Shown here: one piece after another, positions 32,801-43,150 of the stretch
Layout: each line of letters opens with the position of its first letter
How positions within the stretch are numbered: the first letter of the stretch is position 1
Program-made: the position numbers and the translations under genes
The notes under the pieces: model-generated
Seen by the model: only the letters and a program-made list of their open reading frames with translations
Database searches by the model: none
What the model was told of the DNA's origin: nothing
From: Hydrangea macrophylla
Taxonomy: Eukaryota; Streptophyta; Magnoliopsida; Cornales; Hydrangeaceae
Direction of reading: 5' to 3'
NCBI GenBank assembly: GCA_033977485.1
Contig: CM066987.1
Coordinates: 52,037,533-52,101,532, forward strand
DNA length: 64,000 nt

Positions 32801-34968
32801 TCATCTTATGTATACAGGTCTCTCTCTCTCTCTGAGATAAAAGAAATGTTAACTCATGCTTGAATGTGATATCGAAGTGATTACTTTTTGCAGCAGTAGT
32901 TGCTTGAACTAGTATATGGGAGGGAACACCTTACGACTTTTCTCTTTACAGTGTTCAAAATTTGAAATGTATAAAAGCAATTTCCCTTCATATTAGTTGA
33001 TTAAATTGCTCTTGCTCTGATTTACAGTGTCAAAGAACGTGAACTGCTTGAAGAACTTGCTTTTCTGAATAGCTCTCCCAGCATCCGTTCAAAAAATCAT
33101 CCTAAGGTTCAGCGAACAAGTAAGTAGTCCTTCATTGAACTGAATTCTTGAAGTACCTACTCTTTACTTTTCTTTGTTTCTGCTTTATAATGACAGAAAT
33201 TAAATATCATTTTCTGGCATACAAGGCTCTGTTTGGTTTGTGGATTTAGAGAAGGAAATGAAAAAGGAAGGAAAGCCAGTTCCCTTGTGTCTTTCTCTAT
33301 GATCAAATAACACTTTAAATTAAAAAAATTAAAAGGAAAAAGGGAGGGAATTGACTCACAAAATAGAATTTTTTAAAAAAAGATTTAATTTTTTCCTCAT
33401 CTATTTGCTTTTGCTTCAAATTTCCCTTATAAGTATTGAAGCTTGATATATATTGTTGGGCCTATTCTCTCATAGCTTAAGCTTTTGGAGTAACTGGTAA
33501 CTTAGCATGGTATTAGTCTATTAGAGCCTTGTTTGTGGGAGGTCTTGAGTTCGACTCTCCATCCAAACTTTGGTGTGCAAATATGCACTTGGTTATTTGT
33601 CTCCACCATGATGGAGTTAGTTTGTTGGCTGGCTCTCCAAGTGGGAGATGGGGTTGCAAGTGAGGGAGGGTGTTGAAGCTTGATATGCATTGTTGGCCCA
33701 TTCTCTAACAACTTGAGCTTTTGGAGCAAATGGTGCCTTAACATTAAGCAAACAAAGAAAAGTCTTTCCTTAGTATTTTTCTTTCCTTTCCCTTGCAAAA
33801 AATCCATGAACCATACCGAGCCTAAAGATTTGTATTGAGCTGGAAACTTAGATTAATACAATTTGATTCTATCAATCCTGAATTTGAAACTTGAACACGA
33901 TGTTTTGCTTTTTTACAGATGAAGATACAGCAAGTCAGAAGGGTTCTAGTAAGGAGAACGCTGTTGATTCAGGAGATGATGAGGATCTATGGAAGAAGTT
34001 AAAAGATCTTGCTGGGTAATAATTCCTCTCAATTCTTTTATCCATAAATTGTTGCAATCAATGGTAGTGGAATACGAATTGGGTATAATCTCTCCACTTC
34101 ACAACTTCATATTATTTATTTCCTACTTTGTATCTATACAGTAATACACGAGATTCTGAACCTGAAAATTACATCACGAACTCCATGTCATGTTTGTTTG
34201 GTTAAAAATAAAAACAAAGGGGAAAAAAAAAAGATTTGTAAAGAAATAAGGTGGAAATAGAATACAAAATTTTTAATTTTCTGAGTCAGTTCCCTTCCCC
34301 TTTTATTTAGCTACTGTTATAGTTGATTTTTTTTTTTTTTTTTGTAATTGTAATGTTGTTGAAGCATGAAAGAAAACACTAAAAAAGCAGTTTTTCTTCT
34401 TGTTCTCTTTTACTTTTACTTCTCTAAATCTACAAACCAAACAGGGCATAGGTCTCCCAAATTACACACCTTGACTTTTGGGGATCAGTTTATTCTTCCA
34501 AATACTTGTTCTCAAAAGTCAAATGCTGTTGGAGCATGTTCAACCCCATTCTCATATTTAACTAGGAAAGCCAAGTATAAAGTGGTTTGCAAAAGAACTG
34601 GTTCTTGGAGTAGTTTTGTGTTAGGCACGGATTCCTATATGGCCTAAAAGCAACTACACAAACACCAAAGTGTTCAGGACCAGTTCTTTTATGAACCACA
34701 AAACCGGTTCCCATGTTACCCAGACAGCCTCTTAGTCTTGGCAATCATGCAATCCTTTACTTGTAATCCCAACATAAGAAACCTACCTCTGCATTTGATA
34801 ATGACGCTTCTTTAAAATTCAAATCCTTTTTTTTTTTTTTTTATAATCATTGTTCTCTTTTGTAGGAGCTTTTTCTTTTCATCGCACCTACATTGACCTC
34901 AAAATCTCTGCATATATTGCAGGTCTGTTGCAAATGGAGCTCTAAAATGGTTGAAAGGCAACCCGTAG
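18065..34968 (+). CDS. Plastid-type class A J-protein (DnaJ/Hsp40), 11 exons, 499 aa
   Basis: Exons: 18065-18382, 21982-22050, 23544-23636, 24443-24564, 25702-25897, 28144-28319, 30645-30774, 31309-31469, 33028-33119, 33919-34015, 34923-34968. All introns are GT-AG and phases join without a break; total 1500 nt with TAG. Residues 1-78 are Ser-rich and basic with few acids, a likely plastid transit peptide. The J domain is about 79-145 with HPD at 108-110. Four zinc-finger repeats are complete: CEVCTGTG (227), CSTCGGRG (244), CPNCGGDG (270) and CRKCSGEG (284). The client-binding C-terminal domains follow to about 430, then an acidic tail with DDEDLWKKL. It should act as an Hsp70 co-chaperone, probably in the plastid. 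From memory it is closest to the Arabidopsis At3g17830 type. There is no sign of damage. The next ATG is not needed because this one opens the transit peptide. Confidence 0.93.
18140..18200 (+). repeat. TCT/TTC microsatellite encoding poly-Ser in the transit peptide
   Basis: About a dozen TCT/TTC units encode a run of roughly 17 serines in the J-protein presequence. Length changes in threes would alter only a tolerant transit peptide. Confidence 0.85.
18626..19580. mobile_element. Fold-back element in intron 1 with ACAGTCCGTTTGGTAT ends
   Basis: The left end ACAGTCCGTTTGGTAT and the complement of the right end (ACACTCCGTTTGGTAT) match at 15 of 16 bases, and both continue into TAGAATAGAATT. 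Length is 955 bp. Inside are CT and TA microsatellites and repeated GGTAAGGTTTGTTTGG phrases. A target duplication is not clear. It is a non-autonomous DNA transposon, probably hAT-like. The open frames in it are simple-repeat artefacts. Confidence 0.65.
22252..22489. mobile_element. MITE in intron 2 (GGGCCTGTTTGGGAATAC family)
   Basis: The left end GGCCTGTTTGGGAATACTT pairs with the right end CCCAAACAGCC. Related copies sit in intron 6 (about 29990-30222) and intron 10 (about 34498-34735), sharing TTGGTTTAATAAA, GGCACGRACT-like and GAACAAGTTCTT/GAACCGG-like blocks. Three copies in one gene indicate a locally common family. Confidence 0.6.
23836..23873 (+). repeat. CT microsatellite in intron 3
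   Basis: An uninterrupted run of 19 CT units lies in intron 3. It creates a short artefactual open frame. Confidence 0.95.
25161..25488 (+). mobile_element. TRIM retrotransposon 1 in intron 4
   Basis: Two direct repeats of about 113 bp, 25161-25273 and 25376-25488, start TGTTGGAATGTCCCACAT and end GCCTTACAA. Just inside the first is TGATATCAAAGCTTGA, a decayed match to the TGGTATCAGAGC initiator-Met PBS. A G-rich tract (CAGGGGGTG) precedes the second. GCATC flanks both sides (25156-25160, 25492-25496), a possible target duplication with three extra bases on the right. The internal part holds GCCGAGTGTCCG twice and has no coding capacity. It needs enzymes from other elements. Confidence 0.85.
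26058..26690. mobile_element. Nested MITE cluster in intron 5 (GGCTCTGTTTGG family)
   Basis: Ends of the type GGCTCTGTTTGKTTCATGGA and the complement AATCCATGAACCAAACAGAGCC occur several times here, for example near 26058, 26138 and 26400-26440, with GA/AAAG-rich arms between. Related sequence occurs at about 24640-24985, 28483-28757, 33226-33826 and 34184-34450. Boundaries of single copies are blurred by nesting. Confidence 0.55.
27028..28053. mobile_element. Fold-back Mutator-like element in intron 5 (9-bp TSD)
   Basis: The 1026-bp element begins GGGTAAATTACACAAACC and ends with its complement. It is flanked by TATGGTTTA at 27019-27027 and 28054-28062, the 9-bp duplication of Mutator superfamily elements. 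Arms of about 475 bp (27028-27503 and 27577-28053) are nearly perfect inverted copies separated by about 73 bp. No transposase frame is present. In the J-protein pre-mRNA it could form a very long hairpin. Confidence 0.9.
30420..30446 (+). repeat. Poly(T) tract in intron 6
   Basis: A run of about 26 T bases lies about 200 bp before exon 7. It is not adjacent to the acceptor, so it is not the branch-site polypyrimidine tract. Confidence 0.9.
31826..32320. mobile_element. MULE-type MITE in intron 8
   Basis: The ends GGGTTAAATACATTTTACCC and the complement of GGGTAAAATGTAATTAACCC are inverted. Terminal inverted repeats extend about 110 bp through GTGGTTAG, ACTTTACCC and TGGACACTTA-like blocks. 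Flanks ATATATATA and ATACATATA may be a 9-bp duplication with one change. The inner part holds repeated TTTTAACACTTAACCCCC phrases. It shares sub-sequence with the centre of the intron 5 fold-back. Confidence 0.7.
33434..33743 (+). mobile_element. TRIM retrotransposon 2 in intron 9
   Basis: Direct repeats at 33434-33507 and 33671-33743 share TTGAAGCTTGATAT, GCCNATTCTCT and GAGCTTTTGGAG; the second starts TGTTGAAG and ends TTAACA. TGGTATTAG at 33508 sits where an initiator-Met PBS is expected, and GAGGGAGGG before the second repeat is a polypurine tract. Flanks ATAAG and TTAAG resemble a 5-bp duplication with one change. Length is 310 bp, non-coding. It is itself nested inside a MITE of the GGCTCTGTTTGG family (33226-33826). 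Confidence 0.85.
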
Positions 34969-35657
34969 TTGACTAAATTGCCCCAGTGTACCGTACGAAC
35001 GGTTGATTTTGTGCTCCTCAAGATGGCCACATTGGATCGCGCAAGTCATTGCTCTTTTTAATTGAGCCTTCTTAGGGTTAAAGAAACGGAATTACACCCT
35101 AGAGGACATTCTTTGATTTTTTTTTTCGACCTTGTAAATCATAGAGCGTCTGACTTATTGCTATAGGTTAACCCTTAAACTGTATTGATTGTATATCAAT
35201 GGTAATAACCAGTGAATGTCCTAGTTCATAGCATATGTATGTAAGAATTTTGATTAAGCTCATTGGTAGGCCAAATGGTGTTTCATTAGCTATCAACCTA
35301 AATGCTGGGCCTGGATCTTCTTGGTGCTTGGTCAAAATGGAACAACTTCTTTTACATTTTGATTGCCACAGGCCTAAGGTGATAAGTGGAACTGGTTTCA
35401 TGGAAATTCACCCACTAAGCTTAAGAATTCCAAAAAAAAAAAAAAAAATTACGAGTAGAAGGGACCCTAGAACCAAAAGAACAGCAGAAAATACCCACCG
35501 TTGCCCCAAATTAAACGGAATCAATAGACCCAATACTTGAAAACAAAAATAAAACACCCAAAATAACCTCCCCTAAGGGAACACCCCAAGAGGAAAGCAC
35601 AAAAGACGATGAAGAGCTTGAGCCCAACACATAAAAATAAACCCATATTAAACTCTC
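34969..35657. other. 3' flank of the J-protein gene
   Basis: This probably includes the J-protein 3' UTR; no clear AATAAA is singled out. A poly(A) run at 35431-35448 precedes unrelated sequence that continues on the far side of the Tat insertion at 46207. I could not identify a gene or a defined element here. Confidence 0.45.
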
Positions 35658-36230
35658 TGATGTCGAAAATTGGTAAGAGAGGTTTAGAGAAAGACACAAG
35701 AGATTGTATGTGATTCGGCCTCGTTAATTAGGTGACTTACGTCCACGGTTGCGTCAGTGCGCTTTCACTAGCAGATCACCGGTGGTGTTTGGTGAGCCAA
35801 CAGAGCGGGTGGCACTACCAGAAAATCGACCGGGTCCCCTTCAATGGGGGTGGGTGGCCCCTTTTATAGGTCCAAGAGACCACCCGTATAAGGCAACTTA
35901 TTAGATTAGGAAGCCTAATCTAGCTACAAGTTGATTAGCATGATTCAAGGAAAGTTTCCTAAGTGGTTTAGGAAACTACTTGCTCCTTCTATTTAGTCTT
36001 CTAGCCGGGATAGGAAATTGTCTGGTTGCTCGCTAAACAAGCCCATGCCTTCTGGGGGGTGCGCCCATGTGGGGCCGGTCTGAAGTGAATGTCCGGGCTG
36101 TTGACCATCCCGGGCGGTTCTGTGTAACGGCCTGGGAAGGCTGAGCAGTAGGCCCAAATTCACGGTGACTTGACTTTTCTTTGCTGAGTTGGCGAGGGTT
36201 GGCTTTGACTGGATATTTTTGTACATATCA
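35658..36230 (-). repeat. 3' LTR of Tat copy 2
   Basis: On the minus strand it runs from TGATATGTAC to TTTTCGACATCA. Relative to the 5' LTR it lacks a block of about 52 bp that lies at roughly 45750-45801 in the 5' LTR. The minus-strand TATA box ACCTATAAAA (or CCTATAAAAG) is at 35862-35871. Confidence 0.93.
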
Positions 36231-36246
36231 GCTGCCCCTCATTTTC
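36231..36246 (-). other. Polypurine tract, Tat copy 2
   Basis: The minus strand reads AAAATGAGGGGCAGC directly before the 3' LTR start TGATATG. This is the expected site of plus-strand priming. Confidence 0.7.
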
Positions 36247-36628
36247 AAAACTGATGGGATGTTATATCAGATGAGGTTTGAAAATAAAGACTGCTTTTGA
36301 AAAACCGTTCGGGGACTGGCCCCGGGATACTTCCCGGGGCGCGACCGGTCGAGCTGGTCTTCCGGGGTCTGGACCGAGCGGTGACTATGTGGGGCCGGGA
36401 CCGGCTTCTGCCACCTGTCAACAGGTCATTGGCCTGGTCAAGATCCAACGAGGCTGGTGCAAACGTAACCGAACAGTCGCGTTGTAACCGGGCCGTCACA
36501 TCCTACATTTAATGCGCGTGCCTTTTTAGCCGACGCTTCACGTGCCCTAGGTGACGGTTGACAGGCAGTTTTGGCGGGAAAGCTTCTCGACCATTGGATC
36601 TGATCTGATCTGGTCCGTCCGTGCTATG

Positions 36629-36636
36629 TATATAAG
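36629..36636 (+). promoter_or_regulatory. TATA box for the antisense gene of Tat copy 2
   Basis: TATATAAG lies on the plus strand, 400 bp outside the LTR and about 460 bp before the first likely start codon (37097). It points away from the 3' LTR and toward pol. An independent promoter for the antisense gene is the simplest reading. Confidence 0.55.
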
Positions 36637-37096
36637 AAGCACTTATCCATTTCAGTCATTCTTGCTGCCAAGAGATAGAGATACCGAGCGGTTTGAGAGC
36701 AAAAAGTCCCCGGCCAAGCTTTCCGAGCCCTTTTTCTTGCGTTGATTCGTGTAAGTCTCACTCCTAAGTTTCAATTCGCTGCTCTTCCCTTTATCCTCTT
36801 TTCTTTGTCTTTTTTGAGTGAAGCTGGAGAGGACAGATCCATTAGGTTTCGAACGAGTCTGGGATTTTTTCTTCTTAAGATTCTGTTCTTACTTTAGATC
36901 AGGCGGCACGTTAAACAGGTTGAACCGAGCGGGCTGTCCCTGGGTCGTTTTGACTGAGTGTCACCTTACTTTTAGGACTTTGTACTCCCTACCCTTTAGA
37001 TTGATAACCCTGCCCCCTTTATACCGCAGACTCGGAGTTCCTGACCCATACCTAGGTCCTCATTTGCTTCCTTGTCCAGTCACCGGAACCCTAAGG

Positions 37097-39190
37097 ATGT
37101 GTCACTCCGGCTTCAACTCGTCTTCCCGGTCGGAGGATGAGCGGTCCGGGTCAAAGACGCCGGACACAAGTCTAAGTCCACCTTCTGCAACCCCCTCTGA
37201 TCACCATAGTGAGGGTAGAATCCCAATCCGTCTATCTGATGATGAATCGGACCAGGAGGCCCCCGTTTCCTCCGTTTCCTGAGGTTCGGGTGATGAAACA
37301 CCAGGGGAACCCGACCCCGAGGTTGCTTTAGCCAATGAGTTCATCCCGTCCACCCTGCGTGCTGAAGACCTCAGCCGCATTAGGGATATATATAGCCTTC
37401 TCGACTACTGCTCCCTGGCTGTGAATGCCGGCGGAGCCCAGATCTACCAGCGGGGTTTCACCACCCTATATGAGGATATCCTCATGGCTGGATTCCGCAT
37501 TCCCCTCCATCCGGTAGCTCGAGACATCCTGATATACTTAGGGATTGCCCCGGGGCAACTGGCCCCAAATGGTTGGAGGTTTCTCATGGGGTCCATCTCC
37601 CTTTGGCCCCAAGTTTTTGGATATGAGCTTTCCGTTTAGGAATTTTTTAGGACACACCGACCGTTTCCCGTACATGGGGAAGTCTGGTTCTTTTCTCTCG
37701 GGGCTCGGCAAAGGAGAAAGATCATAGTAAATTGCCCGAGCAACAACAAGGGTTGGAAGAACAGATTCTTCCAAGTATCTACCCTTGGGCTTAGTGAGTG
37801 GGCCCCGGGGATCCAGATGAGGACTTCCTGGGCGGGAGAACTGAGGGGTAAGTGCAGTATCTTCCGTTCACTTCCTTTACTTCGATCTGAGACTAACCAC
37901 ATTATATTTTGCCTTGCAGCGAGGTCGATCAGCCCACCTAGTATTCCCGAGGAGTGCCAAGCCAGGATTAGGGGCTTGGTAGACTTGCCGACAAACATCT
38001 GGAACGTGCTGACCCGGACGGGCGATTTCAAAGCGTCCTACAACCCGGCCGAGCCCGTTGAAGCTTCTGTCTTTCCACCCATAATTCCTGGTAAGTACCC
38101 GGGCATACCTGGTCTTGTCTACATTCCCATTGTATCTGCTGGTTACTAATCGCTATTCTTTCTTTTTTTGCAGAAATGGCCCCCAAGAGAGATCTTGAAC
38201 AGTTGAGGGCCAGGCAAGCCGCTGCCGCCGCCCGTGTGGTAAATAGAGGAGGAAAGAGGCCCGTTGTAGAGGCCTCGGGCAGCGAACGCCCGCTGAGGCA
38301 AATTCGGCACAGGACTGCGAACGGTCCGGAACCCGTGGAGACTTCAACTCCCCGCGTGGTGGTAGTAGAGACTTTCCCCCGAGCGGGAATACCGTCCGGG
38401 GTGCCGGTTGAGGATTCAGCAGCGATCAGGGAGAGGGTCAAATCTGCCCTTCTTCCCAGCCAAGTGGAGATGTGTGCAAACATGTCTCCCGAGGCATTCC
38501 AGGGATGGCTATATAGCCTCTCCCACATGGTAAGCACTGACGCCTCTGCCCATTCATTGCCACTACTTTTCTTTTATATATCCGGTTAACTGACCAGTTT
38601 TTGGGCTTCTTGCAGGTCGGCTGTATGCCGCTGGGGCTGAGTCCTTCCTGCCCTCTCTGGCCGGGAAGGCCGCTGCTGTTGAAGCCAGTCTGGCAGAGGA
38701 GCGGGTTACCTCGGAGGTCAAGGACAACGCCCTGGTTTTGGAGAAGGACAAGGTGAAGGGCTTAGCCCTCAGCCTCAGGGCAGTCCAAGCAGAATTAGCG
38801 ACTGTCATGGCGGATCTGGAGGCATCCCGGGCCATTGCGGCAGCCGTGGAGGCTCGAGCGAAGGTTGCAGTTGAGGCAACGATGGCGGGGTTCGCGGAAG
38901 AGGCTTTCGATGACGGCTTCTTTCAAGGTTATGAGGACATCAAGCGAAGGCTAGCCCGGGATCAACCCGAATGGGACATCTCGTCCTTTGAGGGTATTGA
39001 CTCGGACTACTGGGATCTTGGTCCTCCCGCTGTTGATGATTCTGCCGCTCTGACCAGAGAAGCTGATGACTCTACTACCTTGGCTGGAGCTGCTGATGGT
39101 TCCACTGCCCCGGGCGGTAGCTCGGTCCCGGGTGAAGGAGCCGCTCTGGTGGGAGAGACCGGAGAGACTGAAGTGGTGGACGACTCCTAG
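37097..39190 (+). pseudogene. Antisense spliced gene of Tat copy 2 (gypsy-type transposon domain plus coiled coil)
   Basis: Exons: 37097-37847, 37920-38090, 38174-38529 and 38616-39190, with donors GTAAGT/GTAAGC and AG acceptors that keep phase. The same introns are recognisable in copy 1. The N-terminus is Ser/Asp-rich (SRSEDERSGS). The central part (GFRIPLHPVARDILIYLGIAP, NGWRFLMGSISLWPQ) resembles the plant putative gypsy-type transposon domain. The last exon is a long Ala/Glu/Lys-rich coiled coil, then FDDGFFQGYEDIKRRLARDQP, then an acidic tail. Breaks are TGA at 37280, TAG at 37637 (Gln in copy 1) and a one-base deletion near 38627. Its role is unknown; similar antisense ORFs are reported from Tat relatives such as Retand. 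Confidence 0.82.
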
Positions 39191-39957
39191 TCCCCGACCA
39201 GTTTCTTCCTCTTCTTTTTTTTGTTTTGGTGGGTTTTTATTTTTTATTTTTATTTTGGGAGGCTACTACAATTGCCCCCCAGTATCTGTACAAACTATTT
39301 AATTAATGAAAAGGTCCATCGATGCCATCTTTTGCATTAATTGTTTATTATTCCATACTTGTATGCCTATTTCTGTTTGCCAATACCCGACCAGTTGTTA
39401 GCCAATCTAAATCCCTGCCTTAGCAAAAGGTTTAGGACTGTAACCGGCAGAGAATACTTGGTCTTTCAGGGACCTGTTAGGTAGGTCCCACTCGGGTAAA
39501 TTGTAGGCTTGTGACCTGTTAACTATCCGAGCGGTTTCTCTGGGTACTGTAGGTACTTAGGAATGTTAGGTGTCCTAGGATTCCAAGTTATGTTAGTGCC
39601 TGGTGTGATTTCCTGTTTAACCTGGTATTCCCCTGCCCCCCAAGCGTTTGCTAAGGCAGACGTATAGAGGGAATGACCGTAGGAAACCGACCTGGAACGT
39701 GGGTGGTTGCAGGGTCCTTTGAGGCTTGCTATCATCAGCCACCCAGGGGGTGATGCCCCCATCGTCGGTTGGACCTAAGCGAAGCTTGTGCCTCGGATTA
39801 TAGACCCGAGGTCTTTTGGATGCCTGGGGTCTTACCCCGAGGTCTTTTGATGAGGGAGTACAGAGAAGAGTTGTTCGGCGGAAAAACAAACTTTTATTAC
39901 ATATATGAATAGAATTGCTCGGACAGAGCTACATGGTTCCAACGTTATTGTCATGCT
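39191..39957. other. Non-coding spacer with one copy of the 188-bp unit
   Basis: ATTAATGAAAAGG near 39303 resembles the 3' end context of the antisense gene in copy 1. The 188-bp unit occurs once at 39605-39790, against three times in copy 1. Two short CCGAGGTCTTTT repeats follow. Transcripts from the LTR and from the antisense gene would converge here. Confidence 0.7.
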
Positions 39958-41690
39958 TCACTGGAAATACTGGCGGAGATGCTGCACGTTCCAAGGGTGA
40001 AAGAGGTCGTACCCGTCCAAAGTTTGTAGCCAGTATGCTCCCGGTCGGTTGATTTGGGTAACCATGTACGGTTCGTCCTAGTTCGGTCCTAATTTACCAT
40101 GGCTCGGGACCTTTGTAGACTGGTTCATCGCCTTTAAAACGAGATCCCCGACCTGGAAGCTCTGATGCCTGCCTTTGCTATTGAAGTACCGGAAGACCCT
40201 CTGTTTGTAAGTTGCCACCTTTAGATATGCCCGGTCTCTTTTTTCTTCCACCAAGTCAAGCTCTGCTCTGAGGGCTTCCTCGTTGCTCTGCTCGCTGAAA
40301 TTTGCCACCCGGTACGTAGGCAACCCGAGCTCCGTGGGGACTACCGCTTCCATGCCATAGTTTAGTGAGAATGGTGTCTCGCCTGTTGTCACTCGGGGGG
40401 TGGTGCGATAGGCCCACAGCAGGGTTGGTAATTCCTCCGTCCTTACGCCCTTGGCGTTTTCAAGCCTTGTTTTAATTGACTGCAGAATAGTCCGATTTGT
40501 CACCTCGGCTTGGCCGTTGGCTTGAGGGTGCTCGGGAGAGGAGTAGTGATTTGATATCCCGTATCCCAAGCAAAACTGCCTGAATACCGGGGTGTCAAAC
40601 TGTCTGCCGTTATCGCTGACCAAAACCCGGGGAATGCCGAACCTGCAGAGGATGTTTTTCTCAATGAAACTTCCCATCCTTTTCTCGTTGATTGTTGCCA
40701 AGGGCTCGGCCTCCGCCCACTTGGTGAAGTAGTCCACAGCGATGACAGTGGACTTAACTTGTCCTTTTCCCATAGGGAGGGGACCGACAATGTCGATTCC
40801 CCACTGAGCGAACAGCCATGGGCTGAGAATTGGTGTCTGAAGCTCTCTCGGTCGGTTGATCATCAGGGAGTATCGCTGGCACTTGTCGCACCATCTGACA
40901 TACTTCTGGGAATCCCGGGCCATCGTCGGCCAGTAGTAGCCCTGCAGTAGGGCTTTTCGAGAAAGCGCCCAACCTCCTACGTGGTTACCGCAAACACCTT
41001 CATGGATTTCATATAGTATTGCTTGGACCTGTGTGGGTATGGACACAGCGGAGATATGGGATAGAGAACCCCCTTTTGTAGAGGATGCCATCGACGGGGT
41101 GATATCTGGCCGCCCGGTACTTTATCTAACGGGCTTCTTCCCTTTCGTTCGGTAGCGAGCCGTTGTGAGAAATGTCGTGATCGGATCCATCCAACTGGGG
41201 CCTAAGGTGACCGGATCGACCTCTATGCCTTCCAAGTTGATCACACTTGGCTCGGGTAAGTATTCAACCCTTATCCCGGGCAAGTCTGACTCAGAGGACG
41301 AGGCGAGTTGGGCTAACCGATCGGCCCTGGTGTTCTTTTCCCTCGGGATTTGTGTGATCGAGAAGCCCTTAAGCTTCTTTGAGACCGTTCGGACGAGGGC
41401 TAAGAAAGCTACCATGTTCTCTTCCCGGGTTTCGTATTCCTAATTAACTTGGTTGACCACGAGCTGGGAGTCGCTATACCCTTGAACTTATTGCGCACCC
41501 ATTGAAGTAGCCAGCTGTAATCCTACCAACAAGGCTTCATACTCGGCCTCGTTGTTATAGGCACGAAATCCGAACCTCAGCGCGTACTCAAGCTGGATTC
41601 CGTCTGGAGTAGTCAGGATGATCCATGCCCCGCTTCCCTGTTTGTTGGAAGACTCATCCACGTATAGTACTCAGGTCAGGACATTTGACT
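39958..41690 (-). pseudogene. Second RNase H and integrase, Tat copy 2
   Basis: The second RNase H starts near YVDESSNKQG and ends at NTRADRLAQLASS. Integrase follows with a complete zinc finger (HEGVCGNH, CDKCQ) and catalytic core: IDIVGPLP, VLVSDNG and the Glu-containing PEHPQANGQAEV. The C-terminal module is LGPN...PYMVTQ-like. The longest frame, 40078-41091, covers nearly all of integrase. Stops: TAG at 40078 (a conserved Trp), TAG at 41122, a shared TAG at 41440-41442, and a TGA before VLYVDE. The natural stop would be 39958-39960. Catalytic residues are intact here, unlike in copy 1. Confidence 0.9.
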
Positions 41691-43150
41691 GTAGGCTGGG
41701 TGGTAGGTCGGGAGGGCTGAGCTCTTCGACAGGGTCCTCCGGGTACGTGAACTCCACAAGAAAGTCTGCCACAACCTGTCCTTTGATTGTCGTGCGGGGT
41801 CTGTAGGTTACTTCAAATTCCTCCAACTCCAAGGTCCACTTGACGAGCTTTCCGGATGTTTCAAGCCTACTTAGGATCCGGGGGAGAGGCTAATTTGTGA
41901 GGATTACGATTGCGTGGGCCTGGAAATACAATCGAAGTCTTCGGGCAGAAGTGACAAGGGCAAAGGCGAGCTTTTCTATGCAGGAGTATCTGCTTTCCGC
42001 GCCTTTGTAGTGCCCTGCTGGTGTAGTAGACTGGGAATTGTATCCCATGTTCTTCTCGGATGAGAGCCGAGCTGACCGCTGAGGGGGACACTGCTAAATA
42101 TAAGAACAATTCATCGTTTGGCACGGGTGTTGAGAGTAAAGAGGGGGGGGGGGGAAGGGATGCCAGGTACTTCTTGAGTTCCTAAAATGCCTCCTCGCAC
42201 TCTTCCGACCACTGAAAGGCCTTGCGGAGGATTTTGAAAAATGAAAGACACCGGTCGATAGCTCGGGAGACAAATCTGTTCAATGCGGCGACCCGCCTGG
42301 CCAAACTCTGAACCTCTTTGGTCGACCTAGGTGACCGCATGTTGATGATGGCCTGGATTTTCTCAGGATTTGCCTCGATACCCCGTCTGCTGACTAAGTG
42401 TCCCAGGAACTTCCCGGACGAGACACCGAACGAGTACTTGACCGGGTTCAACCTCATCCCGAACTTTCTCAAAATGTTGAAGGCCCCAGCCAGATGCTCG
42501 AGGTGGTTGAGCTCATCCCGGATTTTAACCAAAAGATCGTCAACGTAGACCTCCATGGACTCCCCGATCAGATCCTTAAACATGTGATTAACCAGACGTT
42601 GATAGGTTGCCCCATCGTTTTTTAGGCCAAAGGGCATTACTTTGTAGTAGTATGTTCCTTGATCTGTGATGAAGGAGGTCTTCTCTTCATCCCCGAGATA
42701 CATGCTGATCTGATTGTATCCCGAGTAGGCATCCATGAACGAGAGGGGTGCATGACCGGCTGTGAAGTCCACAAGGAGGTCTATCCTGGGCAATGGGTAG
42801 CAGTCCTTGGGGCAGGCCTTATTCAGGTCAGTGAAATCCACACACATTCTCCACTTCCCGTTGCTTTTCTTGATCAGTACCACGTTTGCTAACCAGTCAG
42901 GATAATGGACCGTTCAGATGAAATTTGCCTTTAGGAGCTTCTCGACCTCTTCACATACCGCCGCCTGCCTTTCTGCCGCTATACCCCGTCTTTTTTGCTT
43001 GAGCGGTCGGGAGTCCGAGTTGATGTTGAGACGATGAGACATGACTCGAGGATCTATCACCGGCATGTCTTCATGGCTCCAGGCGAAGACATCCTGGCTC
43101 TGCTGCAAGAATCGAATCAACTCATCCTTGAGGCCCGGCTCCAAGAAAGT
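41691..43150 (-). pseudogene. Reverse transcriptase and RNase H, Tat copy 2
   Basis: RT motifs are FTDLNKACPKDCYPLP, MDAYSGYNQI, the catalytic YVDDLL and FLGHLVSRRGIEANP. The RNase H follows (FPVYYTSRALQ). Breaks: TGA at 42914 within the N-terminal RT (Arg in copy 1), TAG at 42182-42184 (identical in copy 1), and a G-run (ten G bases near 42142) that disturbs the frame. The intact stretch 42182-42883 spans the RT fingers and palm. The product would have copied element RNA into cDNA. Confidence 0.9.

Noticed and set aside
35402..35657. LINE 3' end suggested by the poly(A) run at 35431-35448
   Set aside because: No LINE reading frame or target duplication was found on either side.
37421..37639. 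Antisense frame as a shadow of pol
   Set aside because: It is not a shadow: it lies beyond the pol coding region, and its frame and introns match between two diverged copies. It was kept as a gene.
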